Below the pieces are notes generated by a model. It made no database searches, was not told where the DNA came from, and was given only the letters and a program-made list of their open reading frames with translations. The translations under genes were made by a program, and so were the position numbers. A stretch of DNA of 64,000 nt. Source: an uncultured Clostridia bacterium. GTDB taxonomy: Bacteria > Bacillota > Clostridia > TANB77 > CAG-508. Shown piece after piece: positions 34,554-43,544 of this stretch. Within the stretch, counting starts at the first letter, position 1. The number at the start of each line of letters is the position of its first letter. The stretch is from assembly GCA_934121885.1 (NCBI GenBank), contig CAKOVH010000001.1:62001-126000 (forward strand), given 5' to 3'.

Positions 34554-35156
34554 TTATTTTCTTTTGTCCATAATTCCATCAATTAATCCATATTTTAATG
34601 CTTCTTCAGCTGTCATCCAATGATCTCTTTCTGTATCTTTTTCAATAGTTTCAATAGTTTGACCTGTCTTATCGCTTAATAATTTATTTAATTTTTCTCT
34701 TGTTTTAATCATATGCTCTGCTTGAATTTTTATTTCTGTTGTTTGACCTGCTATTCCATTTCCTCCAATTAGTGGTTGGTGAATTAATATTTCTGCATTA
34801 GGTGTTGCAAATCTTCTTCCTTTTTCACCATTTGCAAGTAAAACAGCACCAAAGCTTGCTGCTAATCCAACGCAAATTGTAGATACAGGACATTTTATAT
34901 AATTCATTGTATCAACAATACCCATACCATCTGTAATTGATCCACCAGGACTATTTATATATAAGCAAATTTCTTTATCTGGATCTTCAGACTCTAAGAA
35001 TAACATTTGGGCTATTACTAAACTTGCTGTTGTTGCATTAACATCCTCTCCTAAAAATATAATTCTATCTTTTAATAACCTTGAGAAAATATCATATGAT
35101 CTTTCTCCTTTTGCAGTTTGTTCTATAACATATGGAACTAAACTATTTTTTTCCAT
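34554..35156 (-). CDS. clpP: ATP-dependent Clp protease proteolytic subunit ClpP
   Basis: This 200-aa serine peptidase forms the double-heptamer chamber used with ClpX. The catalytic Ser101 lies in GLAASFGAVLL (most homologues have A-A-S-M-G), His126 in ILIHQPLIGG, and the Asp in IEKDTERDHW. NSPGGSITDGMGI carries the substrate-binding strand. Length and spacing match the family. A gap of about 100 nt separates it from tig and 20 nt from clpX. Confidence 0.97.
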   Translation of the reverse strand: MEKNSLVPYVIEQTAKGERSYDIFSRLLKDRIIFLGEDVNATTASLVIAQMLFLESEDPDKEICLYINSPGGSITDGMGIVDTMNYIKCPVSTICVGLAASFGAVLLANGEKGRRFATPNAEILIHQPLIGGNGIAGQTTEIKIQAEHMIKTREKLNKLLSDKTGQTIETIEKDTERDHWMTAEEALKYGLIDGIMDKRK

Positions 35157-35266
35157 AAAAAATTCCTCCTTGTATTTATTTTGTATAAGTATAAAAAGTT
35201 AGTGGCTAACTTTCATTTATTTTATAATAAATTTAATTTTCACCCCTAACTTTTTCATTTATTGTT

Positions 35267-36550
35267 TTATTTTATTTTTGCATTTTTAACAATGAAATCA
35301 ATTGCTTTTTCTGTTTTCATGCTATCTGCTATGTATGATCTTAATTGTTCATTTGCAAGTAATTCTTTTTCGTCTTTGTTATATTGTTTTGCCATTTCTT
35401 TTATTTTTTCTGCAATTTCTTCTTCCCCTGCTTCTAATTTTTCAGCAGTAACAATAGCTTCTAATACAAGTCTAGATTTAACTTGTCTATTTGCTTGTTC
35501 TTCAAATTCTTTTCTCATTTCTTCTTCTGTTTTACCAATCATTTGAAGATATTGTTCTAATTTAAGTCCTTGATATGATAATCTTGCTTCTATATCTTTT
35601 ATCATATTATCAATTTCCATTTCAATCATTCCGTTTGGAATATCAATTTCTGTGTTTTCACAAACAGTTTTTATAGCTTCTTCTTCTGTCTCATATTTTT
35701 CTTTTTGTTTGTTTTCAACATCAATTTTTTCTTTTATGCTTGCTTTTAATTCGTCTAATGTATCAAATTCACTAACATCTTTAGCAAATTCATCATCAAT
35801 TGCTGGTAATTCTTTTTTCTTAATTTCATGTAATTTAATTTTGAAAACTGCATCTTTTCCAGCTAAATCTGCTGAAAAATATTCTTCTGGGAACTTAACA
35901 TTGATATCTCTTTCTTCATCAATTTTCATACCAATTACTTGATCTTCAAATCCTGGAATAAATGTATTGCTTCCAATTTCTAATTCATGTTTTTCAGCTT
36001 TTCCACCTTCAAAAGGAACACCATCTACTGAACCTTCGAAATCTATAACAGCGATATCTCCTTTTTCTACTGGTCTGTCATCTACAGATACAAGTCTTGA
36101 ATTTTTTTCTTGCATATGTCCTATTTCATGGTTGATGTCTTCATCAGATACATTATACTCTATTTTTTTAATTTCTATACCTTTATATTTTCCTAATTTT
36201 ACCTCTGGTTTTGTTTGAACTGTTGCAGTAAATATTAAATCTTTTCCTTTTTCCATTTGTGTAATTTCTATTTCTGGTTTGCTAACAGCTTCAATGTTGT
36301 TTTCTTTTATTGCATTCTCATATACTTCTGATGCAATTTCATTAAAAGCATCTTCATAGAATATTGAAGATCCATATTGTCTTTCAACTAATTGCATTGG
36401 AGCTTTACCCTTTCTGAATCCTGGTATATTAAAATAATGTGCTGTTTTTACATATACCTTTTTCATTGCTTCTTCAAATTTTTCTGCCTCAACTGTAATT
36501 GCTAATTTAACTTCATTTTTGTTTTCTGTGTTTTCTACTTTAACATTCAT
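35267..36550 (-). CDS. tig: trigger factor (ribosome-associated chaperone/PPIase)
   Basis: This 427-aa chaperone binds nascent chains at the ribosome exit. The N-terminal ribosome-binding domain contains the signature FRKGKAPMQLVERQYG near residue 43 (family G-F-R-x-G-K-x-P). A central FKBP-type PPIase domain runs from about VEKGDIAVIDFEGSVDG to KDAVFKIKLHEI. The C-terminal helical domain has repeated E and K. I start at ATG 36550, with AAAGGA about 9 nt upstream, not the TTG three codons before. It is the first gene of tig-clpP-clpX. Confidence 0.96.
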   Translation of the reverse strand: MNVKVENTENKNEVKLAITVEAEKFEEAMKKVYVKTAHYFNIPGFRKGKAPMQLVERQYGSSIFYEDAFNEIASEVYENAIKENNIEAVSKPEIEITQMEKGKDLIFTATVQTKPEVKLGKYKGIEIKKIEYNVSDEDINHEIGHMQEKNSRLVSVDDRPVEKGDIAVIDFEGSVDGVPFEGGKAEKHELEIGSNTFIPGFEDQVIGMKIDEERDINVKFPEEYFSADLAGKDAVFKIKLHEIKKKELPAIDDEFAKDVSEFDTLDELKASIKEKIDVENKQKEKYETEEEAIKTVCENTEIDIPNGMIEMEIDNMIKDIEARLSYQGLKLEQYLQMIGKTEEEMRKEFEEQANRQVKSRLVLEAIVTAEKLEAGEEEIAEKIKEMAKQYNKDEKELLANEQLRSYIADSMKTEKAIDFIVKNAKIK

Positions 36551-36622
36551 TTTATTCAATCCTTTCGCTTTTAATTATAATAAGCTATATAATTATACCA
36601 CAATCTTTAAATATTGCAAGTC

Positions 36623-37327
36623 CTAAATTAGAACTAATTTAAAGTCTAAATAATCTGCGCTTATTAATTTATATGTTATACCATTTACTTCTCCCTCAAT
36701 TGCATCTTTATGTGAATTTCCGTGTAAATGTCCATAATAACATCTTTTTATACCATATTTTCTTAAAGTTTTTACAAATTCACTTTCTTCATTTTTATAT
36801 TTACTGCTCATAGTAATAGGCGGATAATGTAAAAAGGCAATTATCTCTTTATCTTCTCCATATTTTTTTATACCATCTTCTATCGATAAAATTAATCTTG
36901 CATTTTCTCTTTTTATCATTTTAGAGTCATCTTCATTATCTAAAATATTCCATCCTCTTGTTCCAACAAGTATTTTATTTTCAATACAAAAACTATTATT
37001 GTATAAGAAGTCTATATTTGAAAACTCATTTTCTTTCAAGAAATTTTTCATATTTGTAACTGTTGTCCACCAATAGTCATGATTTCCCTTTAGCATAATT
37101 TTGTAACCTGGTAAATAATTTAAATATTCGAAATCTTTTTTCGTGTTTTCTAAATATGTAGCCCATGAAAAGTCTCCAGGAAGTATTACATAATCATCTT
37201 CCTTCACAACATCAAGCCATGATTTTCGTATTTTTTCTGCGTGATTTTCCCAGTTATCTCCAAAGATATCCATTGGTTTATTTTGTTCAAAAGATAAGTG
37301 TAAATCTGCTATTACATATATGGCCAT
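36623..37327 (-). CDS. metallophosphoesterase (calcineurin-like)
   Basis: This 234-aa two-metal phosphoesterase begins MAIYVIADLHLSFEQNKPMD (D-x-H pair). LPGDFSWATYLENT gives the bridging Asp, MLKGNHDYWWTT the G-N-H-D motif, FLHYPPIT and YGHLHGNSH the remaining His ligands. All ligands are present. The W-W after G-N-H-D and the F-S-W after G-D are typical of a Clostridia-wide subgroup whose substrate is not known. It lies 12 nt after the tsaD stop and is probably cotranscribed. Confidence 0.85.
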   Translation of the reverse strand: MAIYVIADLHLSFEQNKPMDIFGDNWENHAEKIRKSWLDVVKEDDYVILPGDFSWATYLENTKKDFEYLNYLPGYKIMLKGNHDYWWTTVTNMKNFLKENEFSNIDFLYNNSFCIENKILVGTRGWNILDNEDDSKMIKRENARLILSIEDGIKKYGEDKEIIAFLHYPPITMSSKYKNEESEFVKTLRKYGIKRCYYGHLHGNSHKDAIEGEVNGITYKLISADYLDFKLVLI

Positions 37328-37339
37328 TTTCTTCTCTCC

Positions 37340-38332
37340 TTATTGTATTTTCAAATTTGGTATTGCATTTAACGATAAATCTGAAACTGTACCTGATTTA
37401 TATCTATAATATCCTGCAGATGCTATCATTGCTGCATTATCAGTACATAAAATAGGTTCTGGATAATATATATGGTATCCTTTATTTTCTAGATTTATAA
37501 AACTTTGCCTAATATACGAATTAGAAGATACTCCACCTGCTAAAGCTATCGTTTTTGTTCCAATCTGCTTTGCAGCCTTTATTGCATTTTCTAGTAATAT
37601 ATCTGTTACATACTTTTCAAAACTTGCACATAAATTTGCTTTATCTATTTCAGAATTTTTATGATGCAAATTGATAATAGCTGTCTTTACTCCACTAAAG
37701 CTAAAATCTAATCCTTCCATATGAGTTTTTGGAAGTTCAATACACGCAGTTCCTTCTTTTGCAAGTTTATCAACTTTTGGACCTCCTGGATAACCAAGCC
37801 CAATAACTCTTGCTACTTTATCAAATGCTTCTCCAATAGCATCATCTCTCGTTTTTCCTAAAATTTCAAAATCGTTATAATCTTTTATATGTACTAAATG
37901 AGTATGTCCACCAGATATAATTAAACATAAAAATGGTGGTTTTAAATCTTTATGAGTTATATAATTTGCTGCAATGTGTCCTTCAATATGATTTGTTGGC
38001 GTTAATGGTTTATTTATTGCATAACTTAATGCTTTTGCATATGAAACACCAACCAGCAAGGCTCCTACAAGTCCAGGTCCATATGTACATGCTATGTGAT
38101 CTATATCGTCATATTTAATATTTGCCTCCATTAAGGCTTCTTTCGTTACATCAGAAATAACCTCTATATGATTTCTAGAGGCTATTTCTGGTACAACTCC
38201 ACCAAATTTTTCATGTATTTTTATTTGTGAATTAATTACATTTGACAAAACTTCTCTACCATTTTTAACAACAGCTACAGAAGTTTCGTCGCAACTTGAT
38301 TCAATTCCTAGTGTAATAATATCTTTTTCCAT
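37340..38332 (-). CDS. tsaD: tRNA N6-adenosine threonylcarbamoyltransferase TsaD
   Basis: This 330-aa ASKHA-fold enzyme transfers the threonylcarbamoyl group to A37 of ANN-decoding tRNAs with TsaB and TsaE. The start LGIESSCDETSVAVVKNG is diagnostic. Metal-binding His residues lie in NHIEGHIAAN. The nucleotide loop ISGGHTHLVHI, GYPGGPKVDKLA and the C-terminal GGVSSNSYIRQ and CTDNAAMIA all match. Length is normal. It heads a leftward run with the phosphoesterase gene. Confidence 0.97.
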   Translation of the reverse strand: MEKDIITLGIESSCDETSVAVVKNGREVLSNVINSQIKIHEKFGGVVPEIASRNHIEVISDVTKEALMEANIKYDDIDHIACTYGPGLVGALLVGVSYAKALSYAINKPLTPTNHIEGHIAANYITHKDLKPPFLCLIISGGHTHLVHIKDYNDFEILGKTRDDAIGEAFDKVARVIGLGYPGGPKVDKLAKEGTACIELPKTHMEGLDFSFSGVKTAIINLHHKNSEIDKANLCASFEKYVTDILLENAIKAAKQIGTKTIALAGGVSSNSYIRQSFINLENKGYHIYYPEPILCTDNAAMIASAGYYRYKSGTVSDLSLNAIPNLKIQ

Positions 38333-38374
38333 TTTAATATTCGCAATCTATTTTATAGTTTGCTTTCTCTCCTT

Positions 38375-39103
38375 TTACATTCCAAATAATTTTGTTATTA
38401 AATATATAAGTTCTTTATCTACTGCTGAAATTACAGGTGAAATTATATTACCAGCAATCCCTGTAACCCATATTACAACAAATACTATATAAAATACATT
38501 GTAATATTTTTCAAGCCAATTTTTTGCATTATATGGTAAAAATGCTGCTAGTATTTTAGAACCATCAAGTGGTGGTAATGGTATTAAGTTAAATATACCA
38601 AGTCCAATATTAATTGATATACATACCCTTAAAAGAATAATTACTATTCCTCCAACTTGTGTAAATATAAACATTGGAGCAAATTTCATAACAGAAACAT
38701 ATATAACACCAAATATGATAGCAAGAATAAAATTCATAATAGGACCTGCTACAGCAACTATAGCCTCTGCAACCGGCATCTTTATATTTCTATTAAAATT
38801 TCTAGGATCTATTTCTACTGGTTTTCCCCAACCAAATCCTGCAAATATAAGCATTATCATTCCTATAGGATCTATATGGCTTAATGGATTTAGGTTTAAT
38901 CTTCCTTGTCTTCTTGCTGTATCATCACCTAATTTATCTGCTGCAAAAGCATGAGCAAATTCATGAAATGTTATAGCTATTAATACAGCAGGTAAAGTAA
39001 GTAATAAACTTAAAAGTGCATTAGTATCACTTAATAATTGACTTACATTTATTATAATAAATATTGCTAAAACAATATATAATATTTTTCTATCAATATA
39101 CAT
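38375..39103 (-). CDS. site-2-protease family (M50) membrane metalloprotease
   Basis: This 242-aa intramembrane metalloprotease has about six helices. The zinc-binding HEFAHAFAADKLGD (H-E-x-x-H) lies near residue 47, and the second metal motif NLIPLPPLDGSKI (N-x-x-P-x-x-x-x-D-G) near 167. GRLNLNPLSHIDPIGMIML is the conserved stretch after the active site. There is no PDZ domain, which fits the small YwhC/Rv-type subgroup rather than RseP. The substrate is unknown. Spacing of about 28-42 nt on either side suggests a loose operon with lysS upstream and tsaD downstream. Confidence 0.9.
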   Translation of the reverse strand: MYIDRKILYIVLAIFIIINVSQLLSDTNALLSLLLTLPAVLIAITFHEFAHAFAADKLGDDTARRQGRLNLNPLSHIDPIGMIMLIFAGFGWGKPVEIDPRNFNRNIKMPVAEAIVAVAGPIMNFILAIIFGVIYVSVMKFAPMFIFTQVGGIVIILLRVCISINIGLGIFNLIPLPPLDGSKILAAFLPYNAKNWLEKYYNVFYIVFVVIWVTGIAGNIISPVISAVDKELIYLITKLFGM

Positions 39104-39130
39104 ACAAAATCCTTTCTAAATAACTACTTT

Positions 39131-40630
39131 TTAGTTTAAAGGTTTCATTGTTGGGAATAGTAATATATCTCTAATAGATGCTTGATCTGTAAGAAGCATT
39201 ATTAATCTATCTACGCCAATTCCAAGTCCACCTGTAGGAGGCATTCCATATTCTAGTGCTGTTACAAAGTCTTCATCCATCATATTGGCTTCATCATCAC
39301 CAGCTTCTCTTTGTTTAACTTGATTTAAAAATCTTTCATATTGATCTATTGGATCATTTAATTCTGAATAAGCATTTGCATATTCTCTACCACCAATAAA
39401 TAATTCAAATCTTTCTGTTAATCTTGGATCAGATGGTTTTCTTTTTGTAAGTGGTGAAACTTCTACTGGATAATCATATATAAATGTAGGTTGAATAAGT
39501 GTTTCTTCAACTTTATCTTCAAATATTTGATTAATAATTTCACCTCTTGATGTTTTTATAGGATCAATTTCAACATTTAATTCTTTAGCAATTTTTAGAG
39601 CTTCTTCATCTGTTTCAACAGAATTAAAGTCTACCCCTGTTTGCTCTTTTATAGCATCTATCATAGTTATTCTTTTCCAATTTGGTGTTAAATCAATGTC
39701 AGTTCCTTGATAATTTATTTTTGTTGTTCCTAATACTTTTTCTGCTGTTTTTGATACAATTTCCTCTGTAATATCCATCATATCATGATAATCAGCAAAT
39801 GCTGCATATAACTCAATATTTGTAAACTCTGGGTTATGTTTAATATCCATACCTTCATTTCTAAACATTCTTCCCATTTCGTATACTCTGTCAAATCCAC
39901 CAACAATTAATCTTTTTAAATATAATTCATTTGCAATTCTTAAATACATATCAATATCTAATGTATTGTGATGTGTTATAAATGGTCTTGCGCTTGCTCC
40001 ACCTGCAATTGTATTTAAAATTGGTGTTTCAACCTCTAAGAAATTCTTTTCGTCTAATATTCTTCTAATTTCTTTAATAATTTCTGTTCTTTTTAGGAAA
40101 GTATCCTTAACTTCAGGATTAACAATTAAATCTACATATCTTTGTCTATATCTTAAATCTGTATCTTTTAGTCCATGATATTTTTCAGGTAATGGTCTTA
40201 ATGATTTAGAAAGTAATGTTAATTCTTTTGCATGAATAGAAATTTCCCCTGTTCTTGTTTTAAATACAAATCCTGTAATTCCAACTATATCTCCAATGTC
40301 ATCTTCTTTAAATGCTTGATAGCTTTCTTCTCCAAGGTCATTAATACTTACATAACTTTGAATTTTTCCTTCACTATCTTGAATGTGTACAAAAGAAGCT
40401 TTTCCCATAATTCTTTTTGCCATAATTCTTCCTGCAACAGTTACATCTTTTCCTTCTAACTCGTCATAATTATCTACAACTTGTTTACTTGTATGTGTTC
40501 TATTAAACTTTGTTATTTCAAAAGGGTTTTTTCCTTCTTGTTTTAATTTATCTAATTTTTCTCTTCTTACTTTCATTAATTGATTCATATCAATTTCTTG
40601 TTCTTGCATATTATTTTCATTTTCTTGCAT
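39131..40630 (-). CDS. lysS: lysyl-tRNA synthetase, class II
   Basis: This 499-aa enzyme charges tRNA-Lys. The anticodon-binding OB domain lies at about residues 60-150 (VTVAGRIMAKRIMGKASFVH). Class II motif 2 is YEMGRMFRNEGMDIKHNPEF and motif 3 GLGIGVDRLIMLLT. The linker between OB and catalytic domains reads KYHGLKDTDLRYRQRYVDLI, characteristic of LysS. The N-terminus has about 20 extra acidic residues (MQENENNMQEQEIDMNQLM). An internal ATG after those is possible but has no better ribosome site. Confidence 0.97.
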   Translation of the reverse strand: MQENENNMQEQEIDMNQLMKVRREKLDKLKQEGKNPFEITKFNRTHTSKQVVDNYDELEGKDVTVAGRIMAKRIMGKASFVHIQDSEGKIQSYVSINDLGEESYQAFKEDDIGDIVGITGFVFKTRTGEISIHAKELTLLSKSLRPLPEKYHGLKDTDLRYRQRYVDLIVNPEVKDTFLKRTEIIKEIRRILDEKNFLEVETPILNTIAGGASARPFITHHNTLDIDMYLRIANELYLKRLIVGGFDRVYEMGRMFRNEGMDIKHNPEFTNIELYAAFADYHDMMDITEEIVSKTAEKVLGTTKINYQGTDIDLTPNWKRITMIDAIKEQTGVDFNSVETDEEALKIAKELNVEIDPIKTSRGEIINQIFEDKVEETLIQPTFIYDYPVEVSPLTKRKPSDPRLTERFELFIGGREYANAYSELNDPIDQYERFLNQVKQREAGDDEANMMDEDFVTALEYGMPPTGGLGIGVDRLIMLLTDQASIRDILLFPTMKPLN

Positions 40631-40761
40631 TTTCGTTCCCCCTTAAATTACGCACATATCTGCGATTTTATGTTTATTATTATATACTAATTTGTCCACT
40701 TTGTAAACAAGATGAAAATAATTTGTAACTATTATTTTAATTATTGCATTATATAATTATT

Positions 40762-42390
40762 TTATACTGCTTTTCTAAGTTCTTTTGCGTTTGCAATAGC
40801 AATATCTGTAACATTTCCATTTGCAATTCTTGCAATTTCTTTAATTGTTTCTTCTTCATTTAGTTGCTTTATGCTAGTAGTTGTTTTGTTTTTATTTACA
40901 CTTTTACTAATAAAATAGTTATAATCTCCCTTAGCTGCAATAGAAGCCAAATGTGTAATACAAATTATTTGGTGATTTTTAGATATAATTTTCATTTTCT
41001 CTGCAACTGCATTTGCAGCTTTTCCACTAATTCCTGTGTCAATTTCATCAAATACCAATGTAGGAACTTTATCTGTGTTTGCAAGCACTGTTTTTATAGC
41101 AAGCATTACTCTTGACATTTCTCCTCCAGATGCTATTTTAGTTAGCTCTTTTTCTTCTTCACCTGTATTTGTGCAAATCATAAAATCAACTTTATCTAGT
41201 CCATTTAAATTAAATTCTAAATTCTTTAACATTTCAATTTTTATATTAAATTTAGCACTATTCATTTCTAAGTCTTTTAATTCTGCGTTTATACGTTTTG
41301 AAAGAGCCTCACCTGCATTTTTTCTTAAGCTATTCATTTTTTTACATAATTCAAGCATTTTTACTTCTAATTTAGATTTTTGTTCTTTTAGTTTTAAATT
41401 AATCTCTTCTAAATTTTCAATATTACTAATTTCTTCATATAGTTCTTCTTTGTATTTCAATATTTCATCTATACTATTTCCATATTTTCTTTTTAGTGAG
41501 AATAATTCATCTAACCTTTTTTCTACTTGTTCTCTTTCAATTTCATCAAAACATATATTATCTTTTAAATCCGAAAAATCTCTTGATAATTCTTGAATTT
41601 CGTAATATACATTTTTAAGTTCTGTAAGTTTTTCTTTATAAACTTCACCACAATTTTCTATTTTTTCTAAACATCTTATTGAATTAGATACACCTTCAAT
41701 TGCTTGATTACTTAAATTTTCATCAATATTGGTAAGATTTTCTTGCAATTTTTCAGAGTTTTTCATTATATTATGTTTTTCTTCTAATTCTTGTTCTTCC
41801 CCTATTTTTAAATTTGCTTTTTCTATTTCTCTTAATTGATATTGTAATAAATCTAGCTTTCTTTGACGCTCCTTATCATCACCATAATTTTGATTTAATT
41901 TTTCTTTTATTTCGTTATATTCATTGAATAAATTAATATATTCACTTTTTACCTGTTTTATCTCTTCTCCAATAAAATCATCTAAATAAAAAATATGTTT
42001 TGAGCTATCAAGTAGATTTTGACTATCCTGCTGTCCATGAATATCTATTATTTTAGACATAATTTCTTTTAATTCATTAACAGTTACAAGTCTTCCATTT
42101 ACTTTGCATGAATTTCTGCCATTTAGATATACTTCTCTTGAAACAACAATATTTCCGTCAATTGATATATTGCTTTCTGGACAAAAAATATTTGCTTCTA
42201 TATATGAAAAACTTTCTCCATTACGTATCATATCCTTTGAAAATCTGCCACCCGCAATAATACCAAGTGAGCCAACTATAAGTGTTTTTCCTGCTCCTGT
42301 TTCTCCAGTTAATACATTAAAACCATCATTTAAATCTATTAATAAATCATCTATAATTCCTATATTTTTTATATGTAATGTTGAAATCAT
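40762..42390 (-). CDS. recN: DNA repair protein RecN (SMC-like)
   Basis: This 542-aa SMC-family ATPase acts in double-strand break repair. Walker A GETGAGKTLIVGSLG lies near residue 29. The coiled-coil arms (about 150-340) are full of K, E and L. The ABC-type signature IASGGEMSRVMLAIK, Walker B TLVFDEIDTGISG and CITHLASIAA follow. I start at ATG 42390, with GGAGG 6 nt upstream; an extra 20 codons upstream are open by chance. A promoter lies just upstream and the ribosome site can pair with a complementary sequence in the leader. Confidence 0.95.
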   Translation of the reverse strand: MISTLHIKNIGIIDDLLIDLNDGFNVLTGETGAGKTLIVGSLGIIAGGRFSKDMIRNGESFSYIEANIFCPESNISIDGNIVVSREVYLNGRNSCKVNGRLVTVNELKEIMSKIIDIHGQQDSQNLLDSSKHIFYLDDFIGEEIKQVKSEYINLFNEYNEIKEKLNQNYGDDKERQRKLDLLQYQLREIEKANLKIGEEQELEEKHNIMKNSEKLQENLTNIDENLSNQAIEGVSNSIRCLEKIENCGEVYKEKLTELKNVYYEIQELSRDFSDLKDNICFDEIEREQVEKRLDELFSLKRKYGNSIDEILKYKEELYEEISNIENLEEINLKLKEQKSKLEVKMLELCKKMNSLRKNAGEALSKRINAELKDLEMNSAKFNIKIEMLKNLEFNLNGLDKVDFMICTNTGEEEKELTKIASGGEMSRVMLAIKTVLANTDKVPTLVFDEIDTGISGKAANAVAEKMKIISKNHQIICITHLASIAAKGDYNYFISKSVNKNKTTTSIKQLNEEETIKEIARIANGNVTDIAIANAKELRKAV

Positions 42391-42421
42391 AAAAACCTCC
42401 TGCAAAACATTGTTCGTATTT

Positions 42422-42450
42422 ATTTTACAAACATATTTTTGTTTTGTCAA
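42422..42450 (-). promoter_or_regulatory. sigma-A promoter of recN
   Basis: On the minus strand, perfect -35 TTGACA (42445-42450), 17-nt spacer, -10 TAAAAT (42422-42427). AAAAACCTC overlapping the -35 side is the exact complement of GAGGTTTTT at the recN ribosome site. A CGAACAATGTTTTG near the transcription start is only an imperfect LexA-like box. Confidence 0.7.
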
Positions 42451-42462
42451 GAGGTTTTTATA

Positions 42463-43530
42463 TTATTTTTTATTTTTTATTGATTCATATAATTTATAAT
42501 ATTCATTCCATTTTGAATAATTTTCATCATTTCTATGATCTACAAAATTATAACTTACAAGTTCATTTTCTAGCAATCCTGTTATAACTTCTGCACCATA
42601 TACATTTAAATGTCTTCCTTTGTCCCTTGTGTTCTTTTTCCAATCAAAATCAATCAAGTTATAGTCAACGAATTTAAGATTATTCTCTTTAGCATAATTG
42701 CTAAAGATTTCATGTTTTTCTTTACTCCAAGAAGATATTGTAGGAATATATGTAAACATAACCTCTATGTTATTTTCTTTGCATAATTCCAATATTTTTT
42801 CTAAATAATACTTACTATTTTCCGGAATTTCTTCTATTTTCTTTTTACTATCTTTTTCATCAATTTTAGGTCTATCAGCCTTTGGATATGGTTTTATTGA
42901 TTTAGTAAGTTCATATCCCTTAAATGGAACTTCATATTTATTATATCCTTCTTCAATATCTTTTTTACTTAGTTCATTCCATCTCGTGTGATATCTAAAA
43001 AACGGAAACACATAACTTATCTTATCATACAACGAATTGTTATATACAGAGTCATTTATTAAGTCTAGTTTATTCTTACTAAATTTCATAGAATCTATAG
43101 CTTGTCTAAGATTTTCTTCTTTTCTATCTTCACTTTCAAATATATAATCTACTTCAATTAAAACAAGTTTTGGATTTTGTGTTTTTAAAAAATCTTTTAA
43201 TAAATAATATGATGTCCAAGTTGTTTGCATCGGTGTTCCTATATGGTAGCTCGTAATACCCGTATCTTTCCATAACTTCATTGTCGAAATACCATTATAC
43301 ATATCACTATTTCCAAGCATTATTATATCTATTGTATTTTCTGGTTCATAATATATTCCCTTTATTTTTCTTGATACTCCACCATAGTCTGTATACCATT
43401 TAGCTGCAAATATTGGACTAATTATACATAAAATTAATATTCCAATTGTAATAAAAAGAATAGCTTTACTAATTATCTTTAAAATATCTTTTGCTTTATA
43501 ATCTGTTATTTCATCATTACCTGCATCCAT
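42463..43530 (-). CDS. SGNH-like exported protein in the dlt-like operon (DltD role)
   Basis: This 355-aa protein has one N-terminal membrane helix (AKDILKIISKAILFITIGIL) and an outside domain. IDIIMLGNSDMYNGIS carries the block I Ser (G-N-S-D) of SGNH/AlgX-DltD-like acyltransferases, and DKGRHLNVYGAEVIT carries a D-x-x-x-H-x-N end block. Canonical DltD has G-S-S-E, so this is a functional analogue by position. I start at ATG 43530 with AAAGGA about 8 nt upstream; the longer frame to 43641 overlaps the MBOAT gene. It is the last gene of the operon, 14 nt after the MBOAT stop. Confidence 0.75.
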   Translation of the reverse strand: MDAGNDEITDYKAKDILKIISKAILFITIGILILCIISPIFAAKWYTDYGGVSRKIKGIYYEPENTIDIIMLGNSDMYNGISTMKLWKDTGITSYHIGTPMQTTWTSYYLLKDFLKTQNPKLVLIEVDYIFESEDRKEENLRQAIDSMKFSKNKLDLINDSVYNNSLYDKISYVFPFFRYHTRWNELSKKDIEEGYNKYEVPFKGYELTKSIKPYPKADRPKIDEKDSKKKIEEIPENSKYYLEKILELCKENNIEVMFTYIPTISSWSKEKHEIFSNYAKENNLKFVDYNLIDFDWKKNTRDKGRHLNVYGAEVITGLLENELVSYNFVDHRNDENYSKWNEYYKLYESIKNKK

Positions 43531-43544
43531 TCTTTTATTCCTTT

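Noticed and set aside
41036..41596. 186-codon plus-strand open frame
   Set aside because: Antisense shadow of the recN coiled-coil region; no ribosome site and low-complexity Ser/Phe/Leu composition.
42405..42420. LexA box near recN
   Set aside because: CGAACAATGTTTTG has only a 3-nt gap between GAAC and GTT and does not fit the Firmicute consensus; recorded only as a weak resemblance.
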